Origin: Plutella xylostella
Lineage: Eukaryota > Arthropoda > Insecta > Lepidoptera > Plutellidae
Reading direction: 5' to 3'
NCBI RefSeq assembly: GCF_932276165.1
Contig: NC_063997.1
Location: 2,862,001 to 2,926,000, forward strand
DNA length: 64,000 nucleotides
Made by a program: the position numbers and the translations under genes. Below the pieces are notes generated by a model. The model made no database searches, was not told where the DNA came from, and saw nothing but the letters and a program-made list of their open reading frames with translations. Shown piece by piece: positions 1-12,414 of the stretch (the stretch's first letter is position 1; every line of letters starts with the position of its first letter).

Positions 1-486
1 CTAATTTTGTGAATTATTAATTTAGAATCATTATAGGTACGTAAGTACTCAAGTACATCATAGATTATTATAACTAATGGATAATAATATCAATTTGAGT
101 ATTGTCGTTAAATGCTTCGATGTTTATTTACGAACAAATGCAAACGATATTACATATTAAGGCTTACAAATAGTTGAATAGAACAAAAGTTGTTCAGATT
201 GTATTAAGTACACCCTGTATTAATATGTATTACCTCTATTAAGTATAGGGAATAGATGTGCTGATCATAATATATCACGAATTTACACTTGTACATGCAA
301 TCACACGTGTCATTGAGTAACCATCGTCTTATTTTAAAATATGTATAGTTATTATTATCTCCGATATAGCTCCATGTCTCTACATTATGGTCCTACCAAC
401 CATGTTATTATATTTTAAATTTTCATATGGAAAACATTATCAAAACAAAAGAAAACGCTTATCTCTCTTAAATGTCCACTTTTCAG

Positions 487-640
487 CATCATACGCAACG
501 GACGCATCGTATTGAGTATTCTTTGTAATAATAGAAAATCAAACAAGTGCGTCCACTTCATCGGCATTGCCGACGCCGTTTCTCCATACATTTATCAAAA
601 TCTGTTTGGTGTGATACTAAGTGCGATTCCGATAGGTTCT
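487..640 (+). repeat. Dispersed repeat M, copy 1
   Basis: This matches, in inverse orientation, about 165 bases at 34185-34350. Shared landmarks are ACGCAACGGACGCATCG, AAGTGCGTCCACTT, CGGCATTGCCGA and TTTGGTGTGA in the same order. A partial third copy lies at 25312-25410. No coding content is seen. It is probably a non-autonomous DNA element of unknown superfamily. Confidence 0.7.
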
Positions 641-874
641 GTACGCATACCTTATGTAAACGCATATATATGACAGCACGGCTTATCACAGAAAACTTTG
701 GTACTCTACTTTACCGCAATAGTATTTATTCGAATACCACTATAGTAGGTATATCAATGCATGCCAATGATAAGAATCGATTGGATCAACAATGTTCGCG
801 AGGTATCTTATAGATATAGCGCAAATAAAAAGTGATACAAACATTTGCACCGCGGGATTTCCCTCGATCGATTT

Positions 875-989
875 ATACACACACACACATACACAGCACC
901 ACGCATGTAGTAGTAGAATCAGTCAGCTGTGTGTGTAGTCATTCAGAGAATATGATTATAACACATACAAAAACACACACACACACACT
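875..989. repeat. Two CA-rich microsatellites
   Basis: Short (CA)n tracts lie at about 875-896 and 970-989, separated by unique sequence. They are ordinary simple repeats. Confidence 0.8.
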
Positions 990-2675
990 GATCGCCTGCG
1001 CAGACGCGGCGCCCCGCAGATAATTAAAAACATAACTATACATAGAAGCTTGTATCTTGGATTCATCATGTTTTTATTGAAGAAATAACATTCGGTTGCT
1101 ATTGACTGTCCCACCCAACTGGCTTGCCTACTTACTTATATTTTTTGTTGATCTGACTGTCTGCTAGAACTAATCGTATTATTGAAAATAAGGATTTCTT
1201 AGTTTAGTTTTCCGAATAGTTTTTTTAAAGTTGCTTCTGAAAAAACTGAAAATAAACTTTTACAAGTCACAATTTGCAAGTTCACACCCTTATTTACTGA
1301 GAGTTTTACAAGAAGTGGACTCGTCATCATGACGTCACGCGCTATCTCTCTGTATGATTCAGTACGTGTGAGCGAGATAGACTGAGGAAAATCATAGCAA
1401 AATTAAAGTATGAAAAAAGTAACACTTTTTTTCCAAGTGAGAAAACTTTCAGTTGTATTGTGGTAACAGGGATATTTTCATGCAACTAATATTTTTCAAG
1501 TATTATTTACTTTAAGTATAATCGTCATCAAGTGTATTAATTTTTTTTGTCCGAACCAAATTATAAACTAGTTCTACAAGGCTACAATAATTTATGCAAA
1601 CGTGAATTAAGTAAACGTAAAAAATGACGTCACATAAAAACCAATGCTTGATATGGAAGGAAAAACAAAACTGACCTCTTGACATTAGATCATGATTTAA
1701 TACATGTAGGTATATTAAGTAGGTATATTATGCAAGGTACTTATTCTCTATAGCTTATTAAATCTGATGAAAAGTAGTACGTATACATGTTAAAAATTCG
1801 CGCGCATAATCTTTATCGAAAAAAAAAGAATAAAAAAATTACAACTTGCTCTTTCAGTAGCACAAGATCTTATTATCATCACTCCGACCTTCTCCAGTTT
1901 ATAACACATGGTGAGAGAACATCACCTGAATAAAAACTGAGGTTGGTAAATGAATACACTCGTAAGTAATAAAGAATAGTTTTGTGTAAAAAAACCTGAA
2001 AATATTAACAAAGTGGCTGAATTAACTTAAGACTTATTCACACTCGGTACAATATTGCATGAGTCTGGGGCCCTTTCGCGAAGTCATAAAGAAGTAATTC
2101 GTCTGAAATTCAATACAATTCGAATCCAAAAATCGTTGTCTAAACAAGTTTTCGATATAGCCTGAACAGAGCTTCCAAAGGACACATTGGCACAGGTATA
2201 ATAGAAAAAGTGTGTAACCACCAGGTAGCTGTAAACCGTTCGATTGATCACTTAACATTTTCCCAACTGTTAACTTCATTGTTCTGATGATATAGTGAAT
2301 TTAATTGACTCATTTATCGCAAGGTCTTCTTCATAGTAACTGGCGGTAGTGATTCGTGTCGTGAATCTAAACGCGATGTTTGGTCACTCGCGACCAATGT
2401 CATTGACTTGTTTTATTATGTTTTGGTCGGGGCAAAGGTTTATAATGCTAGTTATTTTATAAAAGTTTGGTTTAAATTTGTGTATAATTCCGTATCCCTA
2501 GTTTGCGAAGTAAATCTTTAATGAAACTATCAATGTAAGTACAACTTCATTCGTAATTGATCGGACCGGGGAATACCCAGTGATTTATGCAATAGCTATT
2601 CGTTCCATTTGCCAACAAAACTAGCTGCAAACGTGATTTGACCCTGTTTATGTATGATATTTTCTGATTTTATTA

Positions 2676-3407
2676 GAATGGACAACATTTCATTTTCTTT
2701 ACCCTATATTTTTATTAGTTATTCGGAAACTTTATAGAAAATTAGTGGACCCGTATTTTTTTATTTTGTATATACATAAATATTTGCATGTTATTTTTAA
2801 CTTTAAAGTTAATTATTTTAAAACCGGAAGTGACGCCACATATTAGGCTCAATTTTTATTTTTGTCTATTGCCTGAGTCTCGAAAAAAAACATAAATGAC
2901 ATTGACTAGTGACATTTAAACTTTGTTTACATGCCAACCAACAAATGGGTCATTTTCAAATAACCTTGATGTTTCCGATGGTGGAAAGTAGGTACTTATC
3001 ATGTAAAAAATAAGCAGAAGCATTTTTTCAGCTGTGTAGGCGGTGGCATGCTCTGGGACATATTATATAGAGGTCATCTCTTAATAATAAATTAAAAAAA
3101 TAGTCAGAAAGTGTCAGAACAGAATTAATGAAAATGACCCAAATAAACAACAACGTCACGATAAAACGTCAACGTCAATCAAAAATGAAAGTGACAGTTA
3201 CTTTGTTTTTAAATCTATAGGCTTTGATCATCAAAATGCATCGCACCTGATGCATGACGTCATCAGCACTTTTTTACTATTTTATGATTTTCTCGAAAAT
3301 GATACATCCAAAAAATAAAAAAACATTTTTTTTGTGGCATTTAGAGCTAAATCTCGAAATGGTTTTCGATTTATAGCAGCTTTAGTTTTTTGAAATGTTG
3401 TCCATTC
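2676..3407. mobile_element. Possible 732-bp DNA element with 17-bp terminal inverted repeats
   Basis: GAATGGACAACATTTCA at 2676-2692 is perfectly inverted at 3391-3407. The interior is AT-rich with scattered TGACGT/GTCA motifs and no ORF. No convincing target-site duplication was found at the ends, so the element call rests on the inverted repeat alone. Confidence 0.4.
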
Positions 3408-3669
3408 AGCACTTACTATAAACGTGATTTTTGCTAAAATAATGCTCAAAGAAAATTGCACCTCAAGGATTTCGTCCTTTCAAACAAAAGCAGTCAAAAG
3501 GATGCGAAAAAGTACCAGGCTCACATAAGTCAAGAGGAGTTGCAAACGAAATAAAATAAATATTATAATTTTAAAGCCTTCATGCCACAAACCTGTTGGC
3601 GGACCTCCCCCCACTGCCTAAGGGGGGAACACGTGACTGTAGACTTTTGAACAAGTTTTGTTTGTGCTT

Positions 3670-3802
3670 GGGGGTCACTCTATGTAATGAAAAATGTAGT
3701 TTTGGTGCTATGCTGCACGAGCCACGACTCTATCCGTTGTTTTAAACGTGCCGATTGCACGAGAGCTCTCGTTCGTTTTTCGTCAGTATAGAGTAACCCT
3801 CC
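3670..3802 (+). mobile_element. MITE family A, copy 1
   Basis: This is a 133-bp element with ends GGGGGTCACTCTATG and TATAGAGTAACCCTCC, which are inverted repeats of each other. An internal segment AACGTGCCGATTGCACGA and an arm TCTCGTTCGTTTTTCGTCAG are shared with the copies at 6789, 28886, 39077 and 47074. It is non-coding and probably a non-autonomous DNA transposon. Confidence 0.8.
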
Positions 3803-4885
3803 TATGTTTGTGGTTTTTGCGCATTTTCGGCAAAGCCCGAATCGCATGCGACCGGTGTGAGGCTACTGTTAACTCGTTTTCAAGAAGGTTATGTTATTGA
3901 CTCGCTTTTTTGTGAGTCACAAAAAACTCCGTCTACTCGCTTTGGTTGCAAATTGGCTGTTAAAACGTCCTTTGATATTCGGATGTACACGCACATTATA
4001 CTGATACGGAGGCCTTGTTTCACTATAGCAACTTATATTCCTAAAACTATATACATACATACCTAACAAAGTGAGAAAGCCACTTTCACGATATACTCGT
4101 ATATCTGCATACTTACTGCACTTTGGGCCTGTCACTAAACGTAACACTTTCGATTTTGAAGCTCTACACGTACAGGCATCGTTATCTAAATTAAATTGGT
4201 CCACAGTTTATCTAGTATTTACATGCATTCATTTTACATAGAGCTTCTTTTTCAGGTTTCAGTTTAAAAGTTTAAATGTTAGTTATATTTCAGTTTAATT
4301 AGCTGTAGGCGTGAAGATGAGTGTTAAATTGCCAGCTCAATATTAGGTAGGTATTTAAGTAAAAACCTATCAATGCTATAAGCATCAGCGTTATTCAGAA
4401 TAAAATAGATTCAGTTCAAAATCAAAATCATCGATCTTGTGCGATATGTTAAAAGAAATACCTACCTATATGTCTTTAACTAAATATAGCTCTGCAATTA
4501 TGCTCATCCATATATATGGGTTGTAAAATATAATGGTCACAATAAGACTTAGCACATAATAAAATACATAGATATACAGAACAAACAATTCCGCGAATTT
4601 GTAGCTAATATGACGTGAATATACGTATGTACATAGCTAGCTATTGCTAGAGTGTAATTCTAGTAAATAACAGATATCTGTATATAGACTTAGTTATTCC
4701 AAAATAAGTAAGTTTTACGGGTTGATGTTTTAGGGTTATTTTCGGTAGAGACCAAAATTGTAGAATTAAAACTGTTCTTCTATACTTTCTAGTTGTACTA
4801 TGAAATACCTACTCAGCTAGACCTTTACATATAGGTATTACTAATTTTTTTACAGTGATGTAGGAATAAATACTTTATTAGACTT

Positions 4886-4950
4886 AAAAAAAAACACTCA
4901 CGCGTTTTACTAATGTACTTGCCCTTGCGGGGTAGGCAGAGGTGCATTGC
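4886..4950. repeat. Lepidopteran dispersed repeat fragment
   Basis: An A-run is followed by CACTCACGCGTTTTACTAAT and then CTTGCGGGGTAGGCAGAGGT. The same arrangement recurs at 59806-59895, also behind an A-run. It reads as a truncated end of a dispersed element, possibly a LINE tail, of unknown family. Confidence 0.55.
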
Positions 4951-5920
4951 AAAGTTATTAATTTACCTAACAATCGCCAAAAGCATAGCCCCAAAGAATT
5001 CAGCTCTAAACAACATCCGTAAACAAACAAAACAAACGCAAAAAGCACACAGTTACTCACATTTACATGCATTACAATTTTTAACACGTTGCAAACCTTG
5101 AGCCCACGGGGTCCGGTTAACCCCTCGCACGCCGCGTGACGCGCGACTCGTCAATCTTGCCACTCTGGTCACGTCGCGCGATCCTTGGCCCATCTGCGCG
5201 CCGCATCGCAAGGCCGTCACCTCGCTGCACACGCACTGAGCATCCAAATTTGTGGCCACGTCGTTTGTAGTTCACCCGCGGAAGGTTAATTGCATGTGTG
5301 CCCGATAAATTGAGTCTTTTTGGAGATTAACTGTAAAGTTTTGCCCCAAAAAAAGTTTTAAACTTTGGACAGATAGGGACAGATGTATAAGGTACTTGAC
5401 AGTATGGAGTTTGGTGATAAAGGCAACGTTGAAGATGCATACCTTAGGTATTTTCAGATGAAATACATAAAAAATCGGTTATTGCACAAAGTGTTCTCTT
5501 GTCACGTAATAATATTCCCCTGTTGCGAGTTTTGATGAAATTAATGATACGATAAGAGTTCCTACTATATGCAAGGATTGCAAAGGCGTAAAGCATACCT
5601 GAGAACAATCAGTTACCTAAACAATTATGATTTCATGGTGAGGCGCTACAAAAAAACGTACATTTCAGCACGGAATTAGATTTAGAAACAGACATTGATA
5701 CTGTGAGGCAATCATTCAGGATGTCCAATGGCAGACGATGGGAAAAAAACTAATTATCTTGATGAGCTTGGTGCAAAAACTTGCGTCACCGCGCCACGCG
5801 ATGGCCAATGTCATGGCTCAGAACTGCTCAGGACTTCTCAGATACAACAAGGTTGTATTGAAACCTTTATTAGTGTGTAAAATATTCAGTCGGATGTACC
5901 TAAAGACTGCTAGAGCTGTC

Positions 5921-6030
5921 TCAATTATCATCACCACAACCCATCACGTCCCCACTGCTGGGGCAAGGGTCTAATGAAGGAAGGGTTAAAGGCCTAATCC
6001 ACCACGCTGGCCTAGTGCGGCCTGGTGGAC
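5921..6030 (-). repeat. LINE tail fragment (CCCAGCAGTGG type), copy 1
   Basis: Read on the minus strand this gives a decayed LINE end containing CCCCAGCAGTGGGG followed by GATGGGTTGTGGTGATGATG. A second copy at 27070-27165 has the same order of motifs and the same orientation. Only the extreme 3' end of the element is present. Confidence 0.55.
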
Positions 6031-6788
6031 TCTATATTAGGCCTGAATCAATAATTGTTCAATTTCACATTGTGAATGACTAGCAGGGATGGGCGGGGTA
6101 CCCAGTTTCACAGGTATTTCACCTAGTACAGGGGCCCTTGTCACTTGTAACATTTTGACGTGTATGTTTTAAACAATAAACTTTTGAATATTTGAATTAC
6201 CGAAATAGAGACAAAAAAGGTTTCTTCCAATAGTAAAATATTGGATTCACCGGTTTTCATGGATACTGACCATTTAGGTATCATAGTCTGAGTCTAAGCA
6301 TGCATCTAGAGCTGCTGCAAGGGTTTGTCATCATGATATTATGTGTAAAAACACGTTTTTTTTATTACAACTATGTCCTTAAACAAATAGGGATGACCCT
6401 TTGTGAGTTTATTGGTAATAAATATGCAAATTTAATAATTGAATTCAATATTACTTGTCCCTAGAGGCCACCGAGTGATGCGAACATTTACAACTTTACA
6501 TGTTGTGTTATCAAAGAAAGCTGTTTATTAGCACCATGACCCTATTTATGTACAGACAATAATTATAAAATATACATAATGAATTGATAATAATTATAAG
6601 TAGACATGCATGGTAGGCGTATTGTGAGATTGTCAGCGACTGACACTAGACTTTCATTACGCTGACAAACCCTTTCCAACTCTAGTTTTTATCACCGACA
6701 CAGTACATCATTGAATCACTTGCAACTCCCCCTTAATTATCTTATTCCGTTTATAGAGCAGATGTTTTCCGTAGAATATTTAAAATAT

Positions 6789-6924
6789 GGGGGGTCACTC
6801 TATATGACGTAGAACTAAGTTTCGCGAGCCGCGAGCTGCTGCGCGAGTCACGCCTCTATCTCATAGTATTCAACGTCCAGATAGCTCTCGTGCGTTCGTT
6901 TTTCGTCAGTATAGAGTAACCCTC
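6789..6924 (+). mobile_element. MITE family A, copy 2
   Basis: The 136-bp copy has ends GGGGGGTCACTCTATATGAC and GTCAGTATAGAGTAACCCTC, nearly perfect inverted repeats. It is the same family as 3670-3802 and has no coding content. Confidence 0.85.
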
Positions 6925-8412
6925 GTAACTTACATATTAGGTGCAGTAGCAACCGTGTCAAGCGCTCCGGAGTCCAGATAATTGTGATCGGAGTCAGGGC
7001 CGCCGCCATTATCACACACGTGACGCTGACGAGATCGCTGCTTTTCTTTGTTATTATATTACTTACTTATTATCATTGTAATTATTATATTGGGCCGTAT
7101 ACAGAAGCTTGTTACCAGCGCCGGTGTGTCAGTTTCATATATATTTGCCGAAAGCAATCGCTGATAAAAACTATCGGCGCCGGTTCTTTCTGTTATACTT
7201 ACGGCCTAGTAAGTCGTGTAAGCGTGAAGGCTGTATCTTGTAGTAAGTAGCCAAAAAATAAACCATAACGGATAGGATAGGTCTACTTTTACATAAGTTA
7301 CGGATTACTTATTTCTCATTTTCCGGTACATTTGATATCTTCATTGAGCTGATGATCATAATTACGATTTAAAATTATAATTAATTAAATATGCCCTAGG
7401 TCCCTGCAAAGGTAGTAAATTCTTAACGAGCTGTAAACAACATGACGAGCCATAATCATCGGTTGTCGTATCTCGTTGAACTTGACTTTATTTTTGCATT
7501 TACGACCTAGAAATGTGTTTTCCACACTGTGTTAACCTAAATTAACCATTCTTACACAATACGTGTCTGTTTGGTCTTTATTTAAGTAACTTATAGATTT
7601 GTAAAATCCTAATTTTAGGAAATAAATATAAAACAAATCATTACTTTCCGCCTCTAAATCAATGGGGTAAAGTTTAAATTTATGTGAGATATATATTATA
7701 TTCCCATAGCTGTATTAGGGTTTATATTAAATTATATAGGTACCCAAATACTTACCATTATATTGCTATCGAGCAGGTACATACTTAAGATTTCTTTGAA
7801 ATGCAATTAAGAAATGATCAGTTTCAATTCTTATAAATAGCTCGTCAATTAGATTAGTGCTGCGACCTTTCGTGACAGTTAACATTATCTTCAGTAGTGA
7901 CTAATTAGCGATTGCAAAGTTCTTCCGTTACTACCGCTACTATAGTACCACTATAACACCTTCGCTCTAAGGACGACACCGCAAACTATGCACAAATGAA
8001 CTGTTATGCTGCAAATTGGAGGCTTAGGTACTACAAGAAGTTGCAGTAGACGACGGGTCGCAACGTCTCAACTAGTATCTGTATGGGATTCATTTCACGC
8101 CATATTACTTACATATCACTCTATAAAAACATAGTGATGTTATCTAGTTTAACTATAACCCAATCAGTCATGGCCTAAAGTCACCTTAGAGATCTAAAGT
8201 TATAGATGTCAATAGCATGGTAAATTACATATTTGCCTACCAAATCACTGTCAAGTGTGAAATTAGAGTTCCTGGTCTTTAGATCCAATTGATAGGTCCA
8301 AATCACCTTTGAATTCTTGTTCTTCCTAAATTTTAATATGAAAACATTACAATTAGAGAGTAATACATTAGTCCCTAACCTGTCTTTAACCTAGTCCATT
8401 TCCCATCCCCAG

Positions 8413-8656
8413 ATTCGTGAAGCCAGACGAAGTGGCGAAGCTGTGGGGCATCCAGAAGCAGAACGACCACATGACCTTCGAGAAGTTCAGCCGAGCCATG
8501 CGCTATCACTACAAGAACTGCGTCCTTGGCTCCGTCCCCTCACAGCGCCTGGTCTACCAGTTCGGACCCAAAGGACCCGACTACAGAACCGACAACCCCA
8601 ACTTTGTCAAAGTAAAATCCGAATACGAACTCCACAGCGAGAATATTTATTCCTAG
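8413..8656 (+). CDS. ETS-family transcription factor, last coding exon
   Basis: This is the 3'-terminal coding exon of a nuclear ETS-domain DNA-binding protein. It starts after a pyrimidine-rich tract and acceptor (TTTCCCATCCCCAG) and contributes one base of a split codon. It then encodes 80 residues and ends at TAG 8654-8656. The first 50 residues are the C-terminal half of an ETS domain: FVKPDEVAKLWG, the recognition-helix segment FEKFSRAMRYHY with both conserved arginines that contact GGA cores, and the last strand RLVYQF. A 30-residue tail (GPKGPDYRTDN... to ENIYS) follows. The FxFVK...VAxLWG and MTxEKxSRAMRY pattern is closest, from memory, to the ESE/ELF3-ELF5-EHF group, but the subfamily is an inference. 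Upstream exons with the N-terminal half of the domain are not visible. A likely alternative is another insect ETS paralogue. Confidence 0.9.
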
Positions 8657-11631
8657 TTTGAATCGCTGAAGCTAAAAAGCTAATTTGACATTGCTCAACT
8701 GCAGTTTTATTAACGATATACGAAGATGTTTGTTGGGTTGTAATACTTGTAATGGATATGGCTTGCGTTTTATGGTGCTGTCCAGTGAGTTTCGTTTCAG
8801 CATGGATTGTTATCGTTGTTACGGATGTGCCAAAATGCAAGTAAACTCTATTATTGAATGATCTGATTAGAGGAATTGAAGAGAGGGAAACTTAATTGAA
8901 ATATACGTAACGTATAGTTAAGGAGATAACACAATGAAACATAGAATTTATGAAACACTTAATCTGTCCATGATATTTTGATCAAGCCATACTGAAGTTA
9001 AATTTAATAGAATTGACAGTACATTATTATACTACATGGTAATAGATTGTGGCTGAAGAGCCACATGTGTAATTAATATAAAAGGGTAAATTGTAGTAGA
9101 AAATGCTAGAAAATTAGGTAAGTAAATTAAAAAAATGAGATCCGTAAAATAAGTAAGGTAAAGTAAGAATGAGACGAGATACATGAAGGAATCATATGAT
9201 TAATAAAATTAATACATTTATAAAATCCACTGTGAAATTATGTATTTACCTCTTATGTTATGTACGCTAGAACACTCACTCAGTATGTGGATGCAAGATA
9301 TAAGAAATAGGTAATATAAAATCGTAGTAATTTTGTTATTCCTATGATACAAATTCTGCATACAAATTAATTTCTTAAGTACATCGAGATGGATAGAATA
9401 TTGTGTGTTATGTATTCGAATGCTAGGGGGATAATGGTTATTATTATATTTATAAATTTAGACTCAATGTACAATTTTGGATATTGTCAATGGTTGTAAT
9501 CGTGAACGTTGAATATTAGGGAATTTATTATTGTAACCACCTGGATCGTATTGGAGTGAACCGTCAATTATAATAGAACGAATCTTATATACTTAATAAG
9601 TATGTATACAATTAGGTAAATTACCTACCTAACTAAGTGCAAGTATCACAATGTCTGGACACAAGTTATCGTGTGATAAATAACATGCTTACTTCTGCTT
9701 TTTTTTTTTTTTTAAAAGTGACTAACGTTAGCCACTATTAGACTTTTTCACCGTGTGGTGAAAGGATTGGCTAGTAAGGTTTAGTGTCAGTCGTTGTTTC
9801 AGTCTAAAGCATAAGGATGCTTACATAGAGAGACTGGGTTCCCTGTATCTACCCGTACCGGTAACCTGCTGTTTATCGTTCTGCGAGTGCGCTATAGCAT
9901 TTTCCGGTTTTAAATCTCTCAGTTCGCATAGGTACCTAATCAAGTTACCGGTACGGGTAGATACAGGGAACCCGCTTCTTTATGTAAGCACCCTATCTTT
10001 AGCGAGTTAGGGCATGCTATTTAAATTCCATAGATCACCTTTATTCAGACATTGTAAAACAGTCTGTAAATGTGTCCATATTGATTTCATAGCTCAACAT
10101 TTTTTGAACATTTTTGAGTAAGTATATGTTGTATTTGACTGTATATTGTCAGTCAGAGTGTTACCGTTAAAACGTGTATTTTGATAGGGTATTTTTGAAA
10201 ATTCAATTGTTACCATTTTAAAGTTGAATAAACTATTTAACAATGTTTATGTAAGTATTTTTGAACATTCCATTTTTATTTATATTGATAAGTTATTATT
10301 ATTACATAGTCTCTCGTAGTTAGTATAAGAAATGAAGTTGCCATATGGTAATATTAAACTATTAAATTCGTATAAGTACATAATTTATGCAAGGACAATT
10401 AAACTATTTGGATACTTTTTGTTTAAGTTTAGATTTTATATCGAGTATATATTGAATAAATCTCAGTGCTTAGCAACTAACAATTGCCTAAGTATATTTT
10501 ACGAACAAATTTTATTTAATTTTTAGGCAGAGAAAATTTAGATCTGACCGCCAAAGATTAGGTTTTGATTTTGTGACAATTATTTTAATTTACTTAAACT
10601 TAACTAAGATTAAATTAGGAAATGTTACGATAAATAATCATCATATTCCATGTACTTAATTGAAATTAAACTTATAAGTACTTATAAATAGATTTTGACG
10701 GAATCATGTGTTAGGGAATATAAATACCTACTTAACATTAAGTTTATGATTTTCCGAAAATGCTGTGATGTAAGATATAAAATAAATAGTTTTACTTTCA
10801 ACGATGGGGTGCTAATTCTAATGTCCCACATCTCAAGTGCATAGGTATTTGTCGCCTAGTTACACGAATTGACCCCATCGGTAAATCCTTCGTAACTTTA
10901 TAATATATTTTGCTTAGCAATTTTGGTGCAATTTATTATAAAATAGTTAAAACTTCCTTATTTACTAACGTTTTGTTAATATTTCGGTTTATTTTTAAAT
11001 GTAAAAAGTACAAAAAGGGTGTCTTAAAGTTACAACGATGAATTAAATTAACATAAACAATATATTTAGTGCATACCTTGTACTTTCATAACAATTTACA
11101 TGAAATAAACTAACTAGACAATAGTTTTTCAAATATTATGTATTTTGTTTTAGCGTAATTACACATTATTTTGATAGTTATATTATTAAATTGTTTGTAA
11201 ATGTAAGAATTTCTCTGTTAAAAGATCAATTGAAAACTAAATACGTATGTTTTTCTTGTGCTAAGTGAAATAAGAGGAGAATTATATGTGGTTAATGAAT
11301 GTCTAACTCTTTGTTTTATTATAATCCAAAACTTAAACCTAATTATTATTACAATAATGATGTCAGAGGAAAGAGTTGTTTTTGCCATCTTCGGTTTCTG
11401 ATTTAGATTTTCAAAATATACCTATTCAATAGTTACGTATAACTAGTACCTGAAATAATGAATTAGTACCTAGGTATATAGTAAATACACACCTACATGC
11501 ATGCTATGACTGTACTTAAATTCCTTAATTAAATAATTCATTCGTACTTAAATGCCCAGGCTTTGAACATTCGGCTTCTCGAATGCGAGGCATATTATCC
11601 GATATATTATACGCCACCACGGCTTAATTTA
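8657..11631. other. ETS 3' UTR and downstream gene-less DNA
   Basis: No ORF or repeat explains most of this AT-rich stretch. AATAAA hexamers that could end the ETS transcript occur at 9202-9207 and 10227-10232, among others, and I cannot choose between them. The only structured item is the inverted repeat at 9812-9996. Confidence 0.5.
9812..9996. mobile_element. Fold-back element with about 50-bp arms
   Basis: The left arm (about 9812-9867) and right arm (about 9942-9996) are near-perfect inverted repeats, sharing GGGTTCCCTGTATCTACCCG and TACCGGTAAC around a 75-bp spacer. It is non-coding and reads as a MITE. A 16-base T-run lies about 100 bases upstream. Confidence 0.7.
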
Positions 11632-11644
11632 ATATAATGTAGTT
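11632..11644. repeat. Target-site duplication, left copy (LINE)
   Basis: ATATAATGTAGTT here is repeated exactly at 15362-15374. The two copies flank the poly-T (LINE poly-A) end and the truncated 5' end of the LINE. The last two T bases may belong to the tail, so the duplication is 11 to 13 bp. Confidence 0.85.
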
Positions 11645-11909
11645 TTTTTTTTTTTTTTTTTTTTAAGATTTTATTATCACTCCACAGACTTTATGTCCGT
11701 GCCTTTTTGAGAGATCAATATATTGTGAGAGTTTGGTTGTTTTTTGTCTTCATCTTTTAACTACTCACTACTCAATGTGGAAGCTTATAATATATATATT
11801 TTATCTTTTATATATATATACCTTTAACCGACTAAAAACCCCCAGTTGTGCATTTCTTGTTTTTTTTTTTTTTTTTTTTTTTTTTCTTTGTTTCACACAG
11901 TCACACTTA

Positions 11910-12122
11910 CAGTGCCACAAACTTATCTGTTCCGGTGAGAGCGAACTAAATTGATCCATATCTCATTACTTACTAATTAATTATATTTTGATATACATTA
12001 GATGGGTTTATTAAAACCCAAAAGGCGAATTACCACTACAGACAAACTTAAAATCTTATAGAATTAAGAAATATTAGACGTTTACGTGAGCTCTCACCGG
12101 AACAGATAAGTTTGTGGCACTG
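11910..12122. mobile_element. Tc1/mariner-like MITE L, copy 1 (inside the LINE)
   Basis: The element is 213 bp, flanked by TA on both sides, with terminal inverted repeats starting CAGTGCCACAAACTTATCTG. A second 213-bp copy lies at 31974-32186. The CAGT start and TA target are Tc1/mariner hallmarks. It is non-coding and was probably inserted into the LINE 3' UTR, in this copy or in an ancestor. Confidence 0.85.
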
Positions 12123-12414
12123 TACAATTATAATGGCAACAAACATTTGAAGGGTAGGGCCAGTGTCAGCTGTCTTCAGAGAACTTAACAGACGCCTGTC
12201 AGTGGCCACACACTCCTTTTGTCATCGCTGTTGTTTTGCCTGGTGTTAATGTGTGACAGTGTTCTTAAAACTATCTTAATTTTATTGGTTAGTTCTTATA
12301 CAGATAATATTAATTCATGATATACTATACAATACCTACATATCAAAACTATACAATACATGCTATATACTATACATAACAAAACTATAAAATACATGCA
12401 ATACGGTTTGGCCG

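Larger units (their letters stand above)
1..8412. other. Gene-less DNA upstream of the ETS exon
   Basis: No exon could be supported here. Since the ETS exon begins at a splice acceptor, at least the right-hand part must be intron of that gene, and earlier exons may lie outside the window. The stretch is AT-rich with short CA repeats, several repeat copies listed separately, and a GC-rich patch at about 5100-5260 with no recognisable coding content. The segment near 181-222 resembles the end of the fold-back family seen at 45908-46072. The remainder shows nothing I can name. Confidence 0.6.

Noticed and set aside
5053..5259. Arg-rich minus-strand frame in a GC-rich patch
   Set aside because: The composition comes from CGCG-rich DNA; there are no splice or promoter signals and no family resemblance.
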